Assembly (NCBI RefSeq): GCF_932526225.1
Contig: NC_064040.1
Location: 15,434,494-15,498,493 of the forward strand
Direction of reading: 5' to 3'
Length of the DNA: 64,000 nucleotides
Origin: Nematostella vectensis
Taxonomy: Eukaryota > Cnidaria > Anthozoa > Actiniaria > Edwardsiidae
The notes beneath the pieces are model-generated. The model searched no databases. It worked only from the letters and a program-made list of their open reading frames with translations, and had not been told where the DNA came from. Both the position numbers and the translations under genes were made by a program. The stretch's first letter is position 1; every line of letters begins with the position of its first letter. Shown here one piece after another: positions 37,101 through 47,704 of this stretch.

Positions 37101-40100
37101 TTATTGCACCATCTCTTTCCTGATTGGCTATTCGTGCGCGCGTGATTGACATGTCGGATCTATGAATTGACATCTTGTGTGATTGTCATCTCTTGTGATT
37201 GACGACGTCTCCTGTGATTGACGTCCTTGTGATTGACATCTTGTTCCATTGACGTCTTGGGTGATTGACAACGTCTCCTGTGATGAACGTCTTGTGTGAT
37301 TGACATCTTATAGATTGACAGCGTCTGCTGTGATTAACATCTTGTTTGATTGACGTTTCCTATGATTGATGTCTTGTATGATTGACATCTTGTGTGATTG
37401 ACGTCTTGTGTGATTGACTTTGAGCACTTTAAATTTCCAGGTGCAGATATCTCGCGAGCAACATGACACACTAAACAGCAAATTTAAGGAGTTCTTTGAT
37501 AATCTTTCTGGAAGGGTAAGTAAAGTTTCAAATTTGTTGACAAATTCTGTGAGTTGGTGGAGAAATACATTGCAAATTTTTATTTACACATATTTACATC
37601 TAGAGACATAATCAAATGCGCTTCCATTCAAGACTGGCCTAGCTAACAGTGTATTGTATTCCTGTAGGATGGCGAGATTGATGCAAAGGAACTGCAGCAG
37701 ATTCTCTCTACTGCCCTCAAGAATGGTAAGGCTAACCTTTCTCTACCATACCTTGCCATGTCATATAACCATCTAAATATATTAACCATGGTCTATCTGC
37801 CATACTATACTATTTACATCTTAAAGCATCTTATATAATGTGCTGTCTTTATTGGCTGTCTTCAGATCTTGGCGGTAAACCCTTTAGCCTGGAAGGCGCG
37901 CGAAGCATCATCAGTATGTACGATGTATCCTTTTGCAATGAAGTGCTGCAACTTCCGACTAAAAATCAAAGAAGAATAAAGAAGAGATTGTAGATTGTAT
38001 TTTCAAGATATTTTAAACAGCACAAAGCGTTTTCGTTGACAGTTAAAAATACCCCCTTCTTAGCACCCAATTAACCGTTCTACACCAAAGCCAGAATGAT
38101 AAGACCCATAGAGACCATTTCCTTTTCCGCGCCTCTGCTCACCAGAGTAGACTGGCCTAAGCTATGTTAGATGTTAACTATGTACTTGTCAATGAAATGT
38201 GTCCTTAACCAATGTAAAGGAAGATGCCAGTGGCAAGCTCGGGTTTGAAGAGTTCAAGGAGACATGGCTCCAAGTCAAGAAATGGATGGTAAGAATTCAA
38301 GTCTCGCCTTTCTTTCACTGCCCTTATAAGCTTAGGCTTGTATCCTGTGTGCCAGATGTCATTGCTCCATAGGACACCCGATGACGCGACGAGCGAATGC
38401 CCGTTGACGCGACGAGCGAACGCCGAGTGTCGTGCAACCTAGCTTTGGCTAATGGGGCGAGATAAGCCTTGGTTCAAAGGGTACCTCGCGTACATTTAAT
38501 TATTTTGCCATTTTGCCATTTCCAATAGCTGAAATGGCCTTCACCAAAGATGAGAATATAGTTTAAGAATATTTAAAAAATGCAGAAACCCGTTTACCAT
38601 AATAGGTACAACACATATCCGAATTCTAAATGGCAATGTATATATTCGGTTCAAGTAATGATGTTCTTGTCATCTCAACAGAAAATCTTCCAAGTTTTTG
38701 ATGAGGACAAGTCCGGTGAGATGGACACATATGAACTCCGTGGAGCCCTAAAAGAAGCTGGTGCGTACTCCTTCTTCCTGCCGTCCGTCCGCTTTGTCAG
38801 TCGGTCGTCGGTCCATCGTGAAAAAGTAGACTTTGATTTCTTTTAAGGCCGAGTATAAAGTCCAAACGGCCATGATCGTCCATGATAGTTTGGAAAATCA
38901 ACCTGTCAATCAATCTCGTGTTTGTTGTTTCTCCTGAGGTCCCGATGGTTTTTCTAGCGCTTCGCAAAGTTCTCGGAGTTGACGGTCCCTAAGGGGTCAA
39001 TAACCAATCACGGGCCTTAAAAAGTTAATGAGGCTCGACAATGTCCCAATTTCTATAGCGATTCTGCCTTATGTCGTTTTATTTCAGGTTTCACCCTCAG
39101 CAACTCGGTGTTGTACGCTGTGAGCGCCCGCTATAGCACAGGAGATGGTAAAGTCAATGTCGATGACTTCATGGAGATTCTGACTCGTCTGAATATTCTC
39201 TCAGGTGAGGTCCTGTCTTTGTGTCACGGGTAACTTCCATGGTAGGGGGGGGGGGGGGGGGGAGGAAAGATAAATATTATTAGATTCGCGAATTTTTTGC
39301 ATTGAATTTGAGCAATTTTTTTTTTTTACAGCCGCCTTCCAGAAACAGGCGGGTCAAGGAGGCCGCCGTGCCGCCTTTGACATCGATCAGGTATGTTCCT
39401 ACTCACAAACCTTGCATCAATAAAGTCCAGTGTCGATATTAGTGTACCTGCTGTACATGCAAATCGGTGGACCCCAGCTTCTCTTGTGTTTATGCGCCCT
39501 GGGTATGTCTGTACAGCGGCACAGTGTATAAATGCATCTAGTGATCTTCTTACTCTACCCATAATGCACTGTGCTGGTAACAGATATTTGACAAGTCGCC
39601 AAATTTTAGTCTTCTCCTAGTCCACTTCAATATAAGAAGTCATTCTAACCTCTGTCACGATTCAGCGCATCGCGTGACAGACGACTGCGTAAAAGGCTTG
39701 TAATTGGTATCCAGATCGCAGTGCATCGTGGGTAGAGTGAAGACACTAACCCATTATTAAAAAAGGATTTTAAAAAAGTGATTAAAATAATTTACAAGCT
39801 TGAATAAAATGATAAAACGTATTATATGTAACCTGGACGTCAAACGTTTGTTTTAAACTACTGATCGAAAAGCAAATGACACCAAAGACATCTCAAAGAT
39901 AAATAGAAAATGATATTTATTTCAAATCTACTAATGCTAACTCCCGCCATCCCAAAGCCTGTGGCGCTTGGTGCCCAGGTTGCTCGTCCACATGTACAAG
40001 TCAGTCATGTGATGAAAAACCACGTGGTGTTATAAGGGTCACGTGACGAAAAGCGTACTTAACCATGTTGTTACTTCCTTTCAGTTCATTTCAATGGGAA

Positions 40101-41851
40101 TGATTCTCTAAACACTCGCGTTCACTTCCGGTTTGATACGGTAATCACGGGTTTGTTGAGTTGCGCGCGCAGGTTCTGCCTTCATGGCATCTAATGTTGT
40201 CTGATTGATAACACTCACTGTTGTTTTTTGTATGGCTTGCTAGGTGACAAAACACATAAAAAAGTTGTAATGTTTTTTTATTGGCCTTGGGTTAAATAAT
40301 GAACATAACCTCAATACACACACACACACAAAAAACTTGCACTCCTGATTAAGTACTTACATGACAGCTGAAAGAAGGCAGAACCCACGCGTCACTCACG
40401 TGCACCGCGAGGAAACACTCGTCCGTACACGTGCATTCACTGCATGTTGCCGTCCAGTCGAATGTAACGCACGTGCCCGTATTTGTACTCGCCTGCATGA
40501 ACTGTTCACGTGTAAGCGCACCTTATTCGTAACGTTCAGCGTTCGTTTTTTTTACGATTCACGTGTATTTTAGCAGAAGAAACGATGTTTACGGTCAGGC
40601 TGTCTCTATTTGCATGCGCGATCTACCGCCGATGGTATTCACTGCAGTTCAGGGGACTTGAGCAATGACGATGGCAAAGACAACGTGACAAAACTGCTTT
40701 TATGCTAAGCCCTGAAGTCTAAACCCTTTTCTTTTTATTGACTGTTATTTTAAAATGGCGTTTTTACTTCGTTTTTTCATAAACAAGAGTGCATTTAACG
40801 CTTTTTTAAATTTTCTGTTGTTTTCTGCTGTTACCGTCCTCATTTTCTTCGTCGTTGCCTCAAATTCCCTCTTCTCCCGTACTAACAGGGGACTAACACA
40901 AATTGGCTAACATGTCTGTTCACTAATGATTGAGCTTTAACTGACAAATCATTACTAAAGCATGGCCGTGCACTAACCGTAATTGAATAACAGCAATGTG
41001 TTCGTTGAAAATGGACTCTAGATATGTGTCTTTTTTCTCTTTTACAATTAAAAATTTACTTGGATTGAGAATAGACACCTTTTAGCGTCTATCACCCATT
41101 GAAAATGTTGCCTTATAACCAGCCTAGGCCCTAGCGATCTTTTCGGGATTCCTTTGGTTGTCAGGCAAGGGGGGGACTGGGGAGAACAAACCCAGAAAAG
41201 TATTGGTTTTCGGGTGACGTTACATCATAACCCAAAGGAAAGCCGAAAATCACGCCAGGAACTAGTATTGTCTGTATAACAAAATATCGAAATAAGATTA
41301 GTTATAAATTCATAAACATATAAACTTTTGTCTTTACTTGTTCTCGTATTGTTGCATGAGATGCATGAATTCTTATTGTTTTGTTTTGTTTCCTTCGTTT
41401 GTTACTTAATCTCGTATTTTGAAGCAATGTTTTTCTATTGTGCATTTTAAACTCACTCCCACTTATTCCCCACTCCCCCCAAAAAATCCAGAAGGTATTT
41501 CCAAGTATCCCCGAATCAATCATATATAAACCGGAATCAGTTCCAAATATCATTGAATCAGTTTTAAATTGGCCCTAATCTATTCTAGAGTCCCGAATCA
41601 GTCTCTAATAGACCCTATTTGGTCCTAACAGTCCCGAATCCCGTCCGAAATATTCCAAATCAATAATAAAATTGTCGTTTTTTTCTCTGTATGTCACGAA
41701 AGTGTTTTCGAAATTTCCAATTTCTATATGTGACTGGCGCCTATGATTATTTCGCACAGTGATCTGTTTACACAGGGATCCCGTGCATTATAACTAATGT
41801 TTTCTATTTGTTTGTTTGTTTTAGTTCTTGGAGATGGGTGTCATACTGTAA
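28152..41851 (+). CDS. Classical calpain (Ca2+-dependent cysteine protease with penta-EF-hand domain)
   Basis: Intracellular calcium-activated protease. Coding exons: 28152-28295, 31551-31882, 32355-32526, 32786-32866, 33773-33873, 34276-34353, 34653-34841, 35073-35205, 35505-35722, 35918-35963, 37441-37515, 37668-37725, 37866-37924, 38220-38288, 38682-38760, 39088-39204, 39332-39390, 41825-41851. Phases agree; 678 aa. The catalytic triad is intact: Cys74 in LGDCWLL, His234 in KGHAYTV, Asn262 in RNPWG. A C2-like domain follows (about residues 345-495), then EF-hand loops ([46 protein letters not shown]) and the typical hydrophobic end. The region before Cys74 is about 30 residues shorter than in vertebrate CAPN1/2, so little autolysis peptide is present. 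The ATG follows an acceptor-like CTTTACAG, so an upstream exon cannot be excluded. Orthology to one vertebrate calpain cannot be assigned, hence no symbol. Confidence 0.93.
29416..29652. repeat. ~127-bp tandem duplication in calpain intron 1
   Basis: Two diverged copies, offset 127 bp, begin AAACTAC(A/C)AATCTATAATTT and share GATCTTATAA, AAACTGTCTACTGATAACA and AATAAGAAATAT-like pieces. Confidence 0.7.
30401..31391 (-). pseudogene. Decayed Tc1/mariner-like transposon
   Basis: Minus-strand fragments between about 31126 and 30479 resemble a Tc1/mariner transposase. An N-terminal helix-turn-helix-like piece contains [13 protein letters not shown], followed by pieces such as [15 protein letters not shown] in another frame and a later [12 protein letters not shown] piece. 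The frame is broken several times, so the gene is dead. Near-complementary segments GTTTTGTGGACACTTTTA (from 30402) and TTGAAAGTGTCCACAAAC (from 31372) may be terminal or subterminal inverted repeats about 1 kb apart. It lies antisense in calpain intron 1. Confidence 0.65.
33541..33712 (+). repeat. 33-bp C-rich minisatellite in calpain intron 4
   Basis: Five near-perfect copies of a 33-bp unit (CCCCACCCCACCCCCTG then TCTCTTTATCATGCA), 60 nt before exon 5. The pyrimidine/C-rich strand is the transcript strand; open frames on both strands are by-products. Confidence 0.95.
35985..36372 (+). repeat. TGATTGACGTCTTGTG-like tandem repeat, left part
   Basis: Irregular ~15-16-bp units built on TGATTGACGTC(T)TGTG in calpain intron 10, interrupted at 36373 by a transposon and resuming at 37169. 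Many units contain TGACGTC, a CRE-like half palindrome. Confidence 0.8.
36373..37168. mobile_element. 796-bp non-autonomous DNA transposon in calpain intron 10
   Basis: Ends are inverted copies beginning AATTCATAGATCCGAC, and similarity continues about 100 bp inward (CGCACGAATAACCAATCAG; AAATGTCCCACAAAAGTCCC). No transposase frame is visible. It splits a TGATTGACGTC tandem repeat that resumes on the other side. Superfamily not assigned; a clear target duplication was not resolved. Confidence 0.85.
37169..37430 (+). repeat. TGATTGACGTCTTGTG-like tandem repeat, right part
   Basis: Continuation of the array at 35985-36372 after the inserted transposon, ending about 10 nt before calpain exon 11. 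Confidence 0.8.
40021..40565. promoter_or_regulatory. Cluster of seven CACGTG E-boxes in the last calpain intron
   Basis: CACGTG occurs at 40021, 40040, 40397, 40428, 40470, 40507 and 40560. The copy at 40038-40047 is the full palindrome GTCACGTGAC, the consensus of TFEB/MITF-type sites. Local CpG content is higher than in neighbouring introns. It could be an enhancer or an internal promoter; nothing coding was found nearby on either strand. Confidence 0.4.
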
Positions 41852-42221
41852 ACTGTACCTTCTGACACAATGCAGATTGCGTTCGGTCGAAAAATAAGAT
41901 ATTTTAAGCTAATGCTTGAACCCAAACTAGAGGCATTCAGAATCTAATGTACCTTTTCTAGACTGCCCGAGAATTTTGCCGTTTGCCTAGGTTTTATAGC
42001 TTATGTAACAACCAAAACTTACTAACTCTTGTAATGTCATATTGTGAATCTTTCGCTGGAACGTGATCAATTTATAACCATTTTTTGTAACATTTTAATA
42101 ATAGCTACAGCGACTTGGCAAGTTGATGGAGTATGAAAGGGATCCCACTATTATAATATTGGAGCTCCTCTAGTCAGTTCGAATTTAATGTAATGAAATT
42201 CAATTTTGACAGAAAATTTGG

Positions 42222-42227
42222 AATAAA
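42222..42227 (+). terminator. Candidate poly(A) signal of the calpain gene
   Basis: First AATAAA after the calpain stop (41851), 370 nt downstream. Earlier A/T-rich variants cannot be excluded. Confidence 0.4.
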
Positions 42228-42280
42228 CTGGTAAGATCTAATTTGGTTTATGTTATCCGTTTCTACCTTGTTACAGTTTA

Positions 42281-42362
42281 TTTTAGCGTCACTTAAAAAA
42301 ATCGCTAAAATAAAGTGTCGAAAAATATCGCCATCTCTCAAAATCGAAAAATTTTGACGCCC
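42281..42362. repeat. Copy of the hairpin repeat seen at 5227-5664
   Basis: TTTTAGCGTCACTT and AAAATAAAGTGTCG form a partial hairpin, followed by AAATATCGCCATCTC and GAAAAATTTTGACGC, in the same order as at 5560-5664. Confidence 0.6.
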
Positions 42363-42610
42363 TGATGTTGCTATTAAAGGGGTAAGGGGAGGCAACGACC
42401 AGGCACAATCGGACTCCGGTTGAGGGTATTGAAAATGTGTGGAAATTTGGTGTCCTGTCTTTCTTCCCCTCTTTTAATAAAACAGACTCCCTTATCTTCT
42501 TACCTGACGTGGTTCGCATGATGCACTGAATACCCCCAAACAAGACTTCATTGCATGTGGGACTGCAAAAGTAGCTGAGGCGTCATATCTTACCTGTAAG
42601 CTGTAAGTGA

Positions 42611-42757
42611 GGGTTAGTACACAGCTCTTACAAGCTGCAATTTTATTGGGCAAATGAACAATATCCGCACCTCGACACAAAGAACGAGAAGAATAGAGAC
42701 AAAAGAACTCCTTTGTAGAGCAAAGATAATAGGAGACAAAGCAGATGCGTACTTACT
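42611..42757. repeat. ~150-bp dispersed repeat, copy 1
   Basis: Nearly the reverse complement of 59024-59172 along its whole length (shared CCGCACCTCGACACAAAGAA, AAGAACTCCTTTGTAGA, GATAATAGGAGACAAAGCAG). Type unknown; no coding capacity. Confidence 0.85.
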
Positions 42758-45600
42758 CGTAAGTGACCCTTACCAGTCCAGCCCCGAGAACCGTCGCTAG
42801 GTCCTCAAGCTGAGTTAGTAAGCTGGAATAAGCGGCTAACATTATGTAAGCAACCCAGTTGAACCCCAAAGTTCAACTGAGGCATTCGAAATCGTAACTT
42901 TGGAAAGTGTTCGATATAGGGCGGTCTTCCATTATAAGAAGACTTTACTGTTGTACCTAAGTACCGCGTAGTTTTGATTACTTAAGATTTCATCATTCTG
43001 AGTTTTTCAATAAACGGGAAACGCTGAGTCATGGTTCCAAATTCTAGCGAATAAAAATATATAAATAAGAAAAACTAAAACGATCTAATATAGTGGGTTA
43101 AAACGATGTTTAAAAGAATTAAAAATGCCTCCCTCGCATGCAAATGAAGTATATACCGAGCATCCTCACTAGCCCTTTCCCTTCCCCGGCCCCAACGTGT
43201 TGGCGATAAATCGACGTGTCTCGATTTGCCTTTCGACCTTGTTAAAACCGGTCATACAGGTTTACTAAAGTGCTAAGTACTTTATCATCGATGTGGGAAG
43301 TAATTTCACTTTTTACTGGGGAAAGTCAGCTCTTCTATGTAATTAAAGCCTGATCGCTGTTCCAATAGCATTACCCAAACGTGCAGTGCGCGACTGCCAA
43401 ATCGAGCGCGTGATTATTCCTTGTTCCTTTTTTATCACGTCCTTGTTGCTGTCAGGTAAGTCCCCTATAGACTGAGTGTATCGGAGAAATATTAAAAATT
43501 CACTTTTTTCGATTCTTGTTTGTTTTAGATTTGGATCCGTTTTACAATAGACTAGATAGATCGGCATTGCAGTGTTCATTGCATGGACAAAAAAGTTAGG
43601 CGAGCGTTTTCGAAGATTCGCGCATCATGATAGCAACTAGACCCTGCACGCAGGGTTGACTGGGATACCTGAGATCTGCAACTTGTTTGTGTGACATGTA
43701 TGACAGATTCTACTGCCTACTTTGGATATAATAAAAAAATAATCTTGTTTTTTATTGTGTTGTAAATGCCATATCACAACACTGATTGGGGCAAGCAAGG
43801 TAAGGGCATCATCTCTTCAGGTGTGGGGTGGACTCTAGGTGTGCTCCATGAAAGTAGACAGGGCTGATTGTCCTATCTTCAAATACTATCCCCACATCAG
43901 AGTTAGCATCGAAATAAGATTATTAATAAGAAATAAGATTATTAATAAAAGAGGGTGCGCAGTCATGAATCATATATGTAAAAATAAAAGACAAATAAAT
44001 ATAATAAAATAATTACACACGCAAGGCTCGTCTGATTGGCTAGCAAAATAGAAAGGTTCTGCTGGCTTTCTTGTTGTCATAGAAGCACAATCAATTTCGT
44101 AGTAAAAAAGAAAAGAAAAATTTCGTGCAAGGGAAAAAAGGGGGAAAAAATTCATGCAGGCCGACCATACACACACAAAAAAAAATCGTGCATCAGGCTA
44201 AAAAAAATCGTGAATCATGCTCGAGGCACCAAATGGTTTATTGGCCTGTGAATCATAATTTTTAGTGCATTTCCAGCTCCCTTATGAGCTGAAAATATAA
44301 AGAAATTCTGGTGAAAAATATACCCCACACCCCTACCGAAACTATCAATTCTCATAAAAAGAAGGCTGTCTACAGGGGTCTGGTATGCTCACCCAGGCAA
44401 AAGTATGACATTCAAACCCTCAACAGAAAGAAATGCATCCTTGTCCATATGAATGACATCATAATCGGCAAATGTCTGTATGTCATATCGGACATTATAG
44501 TCTTCAACTTCTATTTGTATCATTTCACAGTAAATCAGATGTCTATATCTGAACAATCTCATTTTATTTTCTGGTATATGCGACTTATCTGGTGTATGCG
44601 AATTTTCTGCAACTATAAATAATCAAATATAATGATAGTAAATAATCTCTAATATATCAATGACTATAATTATGTTTTCACTATCACAAAATCCTGATCA
44701 AAATCAAAATGTACCAACTGCAACTATAAATGATAAGATAAAATATAATAAGATAGTAAATAATTTAATTTCAAACTATTATATAATACGGGGATCCCAA
44801 ATGTGTCATTAACTATTATGTTTTCACTATTACAAAAATCTTAATTATAAACAATATGTACCAACTAAATATCTTAATATAATATGGGAAATCCCAAATG
44901 TATCAACAACATTTTTATATGTAAGGTTGTCAAAATAACTCAATAATCCTATAGCTGTGCAAAAGTCTTGATCAAGAATTGCAAGAGTAAGCTGAAAATT
45001 AAGAAAAGCAAATATTAATTCAAGATGAGAATTCCTTTTCTGTCGACCACTCATCGCTGTTACTAGAATCTTCAGGTTCTCTCTCTACTGTATTGCTATC
45101 ACTCACTGCTGTGTTTCTCTCTCCCTCTGCTCTCCTGCTACAATATTTTGCGACAATTTTTGTACATAATGTACACTGGTGTGCCATACTAGATCTCGTA
45201 TAATGAATATGATTGTGATTATGATATTATACGACAAATAAAAGTTGTATCTGAGTAAAGTAACGTCTGATATGACAGTTGTTTCCAAGAAAGCCCGGTT
45301 TAATACTTTACATGAATGAATCATGGGCTAGACCGGGTTTCTTCACAACCCAGCCTTTCCTTGGTTTGGTCGCTAGCACTACTAGGAATGAACTCTAGAT
45401 TCATAGTTGTTTTCCGCACCATAAATAAATTTCAGTGTTTGTGGCGACAAAAAAAATTCCTGCAAGCCAATCGCTCACAAAAAAATATTCGTGCATCACT
45501 GAGGCGTCCGAAAAAAAAAAAATCCCAGCAGACTAGAAAATACCCCCCCCCCGCCCCATCACTTTTCTTATGGTCCGTCACTAATATGGAAATTATTCAA
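42758..45600. other. Gene-poor spacer
   Basis: No convincing gene. It contains a G/A-rich, A-tract dispersed repeat near 44100-44200 that resembles pieces at 29090-29250 and 45450-45570 (AAAAAATTC(C/A)TGCA(A/G)GCC). A diverged tandem duplication at about 44609-44870 repeats GCAACTATAAAT and ATAGTAAATAAT. A 103-codon open frame from 44311 matches nothing I recognise. Confidence 0.5.
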
Positions 45601-45619
45601 TGAGCCTTGGCTCAATGAG

Positions 45620-45816
45620 TAAGCCAATGAACGACGCTTATTCACACAATAGCCAAAGATCAGGCGATTTGTCACGTGGTACAAAACTAACGCGCGGCTA
45701 ATTTGCATATTGTACTCTAGACTCGAAATCCACGAGATAGTGGTTTTCTACTGTTTTGGCCCTTCTGGAATTTCTCTTTTGGTCTGTCCTTTTAAACATT
45801 CATAGTATTCTTAGGT
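45620..45816 (+). promoter_or_regulatory. Candidate ISYNA1 promoter and first leader exon
   Basis: A CCAAT box (GCCAATGAACG, ~45625), an E-box (GTCACGTGGT, 45671-45680) and an octamer ATTTGCAT (45701-45708) lie just before a stretch ending in the strong donor TTAG/GTAAGT at 45815. ISYNA1 coding begins 17 nt after a good acceptor (CCCCACAG, 47681-47687), which implies an upstream non-coding exon. Pairing the two is inference. Confidence 0.4.
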
Positions 45817-47687
45817 AAGTAAGTTACTGTGAGGGTTTTTTTTTTTAATTTTACCTACAATTTGGCTGCCGCTGGCTGATCATAGTAAAATTTCGCCGGT
45901 TTGCAGGTAGAATGTCAACAAAAAGTTTTGCTAAGCAATAATATAACAGGCTTCAAGTATGACCCTTGATATTTTTCTTACGGATAATTTTCGCGTTAGC
46001 TATGATTAAATTTCAGTAACTGATAGTACTTAAATGTATGCTTTTCTTGTAAAGCGCCTTTTAGAATACATTCAATTTTGATTGTTGTTATGAATGAAAA
46101 CGCATGATTGATTTTTTGTGCAACTTCGTATTTATAGTCATCCAATGTTTTCTCTATCGTTCTAAACAATGTGGATACTCATAAGATCCATTTTGGAGCA
46201 TATTATATTATTTTTTATTCGTTTAGCACTATTTTCACGTAAGCTTAAAGTATCGGCAGAAAGCGTGCTGTTAATATATAACAACACATAGAATTGTGAA
46301 ACACGCCCGCTGAACCCCAGAGAGTGGTCTAAATTTTTATTGTGATTCGTTTTCTATAAACGCGAATATATACATTGCAACCACTGAATTGGCTACATTT
46401 TTATTTTTTTTATAATGCGTTAGTGAAAAGTATTTTTTATTTTTACTCGAAAACATTACGTGATCAATGATTATAACAAAAGAATATTTCCTGAATTCCA
46501 TCATTTTTAGGTTTGAAAGAATATATCTTTTTAATAAATCCGTAAAGAAAAAAAGAAAGAAAGAAAAAAAAATGTATTTTCTAATGACCTTTGATGATTT
46601 TGTAAATCAGGTGATTTTGTTTTTTTAGACATTGGTCTCAAAATGGGCGATGAGTCATCATCAGTCAAGTTTTTTTTTCTTAGCTACAGGAAGTTTTAAT
46701 ACTATCGTTTTAGAATGAATGGAAATCAAATGTTTTATGACAAACCACAGGGGCAGATCCAGGATTTCAAAATAGGGGGTGTATAATGGCCGGATAGACA
46801 GCTTATAACTGATCCAGTGGTTCTTGGTAGGTCACTTCATAGATCTTACATACTTCACACTGAATTGAATTTGTCGCGTTAGCAAAGTCAAACAGGCAAA
46901 GGCACATGGACAGTAACTCCCGTCCCTCAGGCATTTATTTTCTTCAAACAAAGTGACTTTTCAATTGTTTACTCAAAAAGAAGGGGGGGGTGGATATCCA
47001 CCCAATCCACCCCCCTGTAGCTCCCCATGAACCATTATAAACTACATGGGGAAGGTTTTTATTTGTCTCATGGGTCTAGCCATGGTTTGATTAAGGGGTG
47101 GAGGTGAAGGGGTGGGGTTGGGAGTGTCAGGGGAAATGATGAGAGGAGAAGACAAGCCTCCCTAAGACTAAGCCTCATGCAATCTTTTATCAAGCTACTT
47201 GCTTAGTCCCATTGCATGTGCATACCAAGTAGAGTATACAATGTACTTACCTACATCCCCCCTTTGTCGCCTAAAAGTGGGTGATTTCTTATTGAAGGAT
47301 CATCAAATGTAACCCCTTTTCCTTATGATACCTAAGGGTGTTTTATCAGAGATTTGACAACAGCACTCATCCAAGTGATATTATAAGACACACATGCTTG
47401 TTGTCTGCATATTGCGTTTTTTGTAATGAAAGAAGACAATTAAATTGTTAAAAAAAGTAGTATTTTTTTTGTGCATCTGTCCTCTGATGGATGCACAGAA
47501 TACGTCACAGCATGCAATGAGCAAAACTCATTGCATACTTTTTAGTTGTGATTTTCAATGGCAGAGTTTTATGCTACACGCTGGGAAGGGCCCCTGGATC
47601 TCCCTGGTACAAATTTTATACAATTGCATTTACATTTTCAATATTCATGCTAACAATTACACTATATTCTTGTGTTGATCCCCACAG
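45817..47687 (+). other. Probable first intron of ISYNA1
   Basis: AT-rich, no gene. Contains a GGGGCAGATCCAGGATTTC...GGGGGTG dispersed repeat piece at about 46750-47030. Intron status depends on the leader exon proposed at 45620-45816. Confidence 0.35.
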
Positions 47688-47704
47688 AGTTTCAGATTTA
47701 AGAC

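Noticed and set aside
44311-44622. 103-codon open frame in the calpain-ISYNA1 spacer
   Set aside because: Low-complexity, AT-rich composition with no recognisable domain or splice context. It could be a transposon scrap but cannot be supported.
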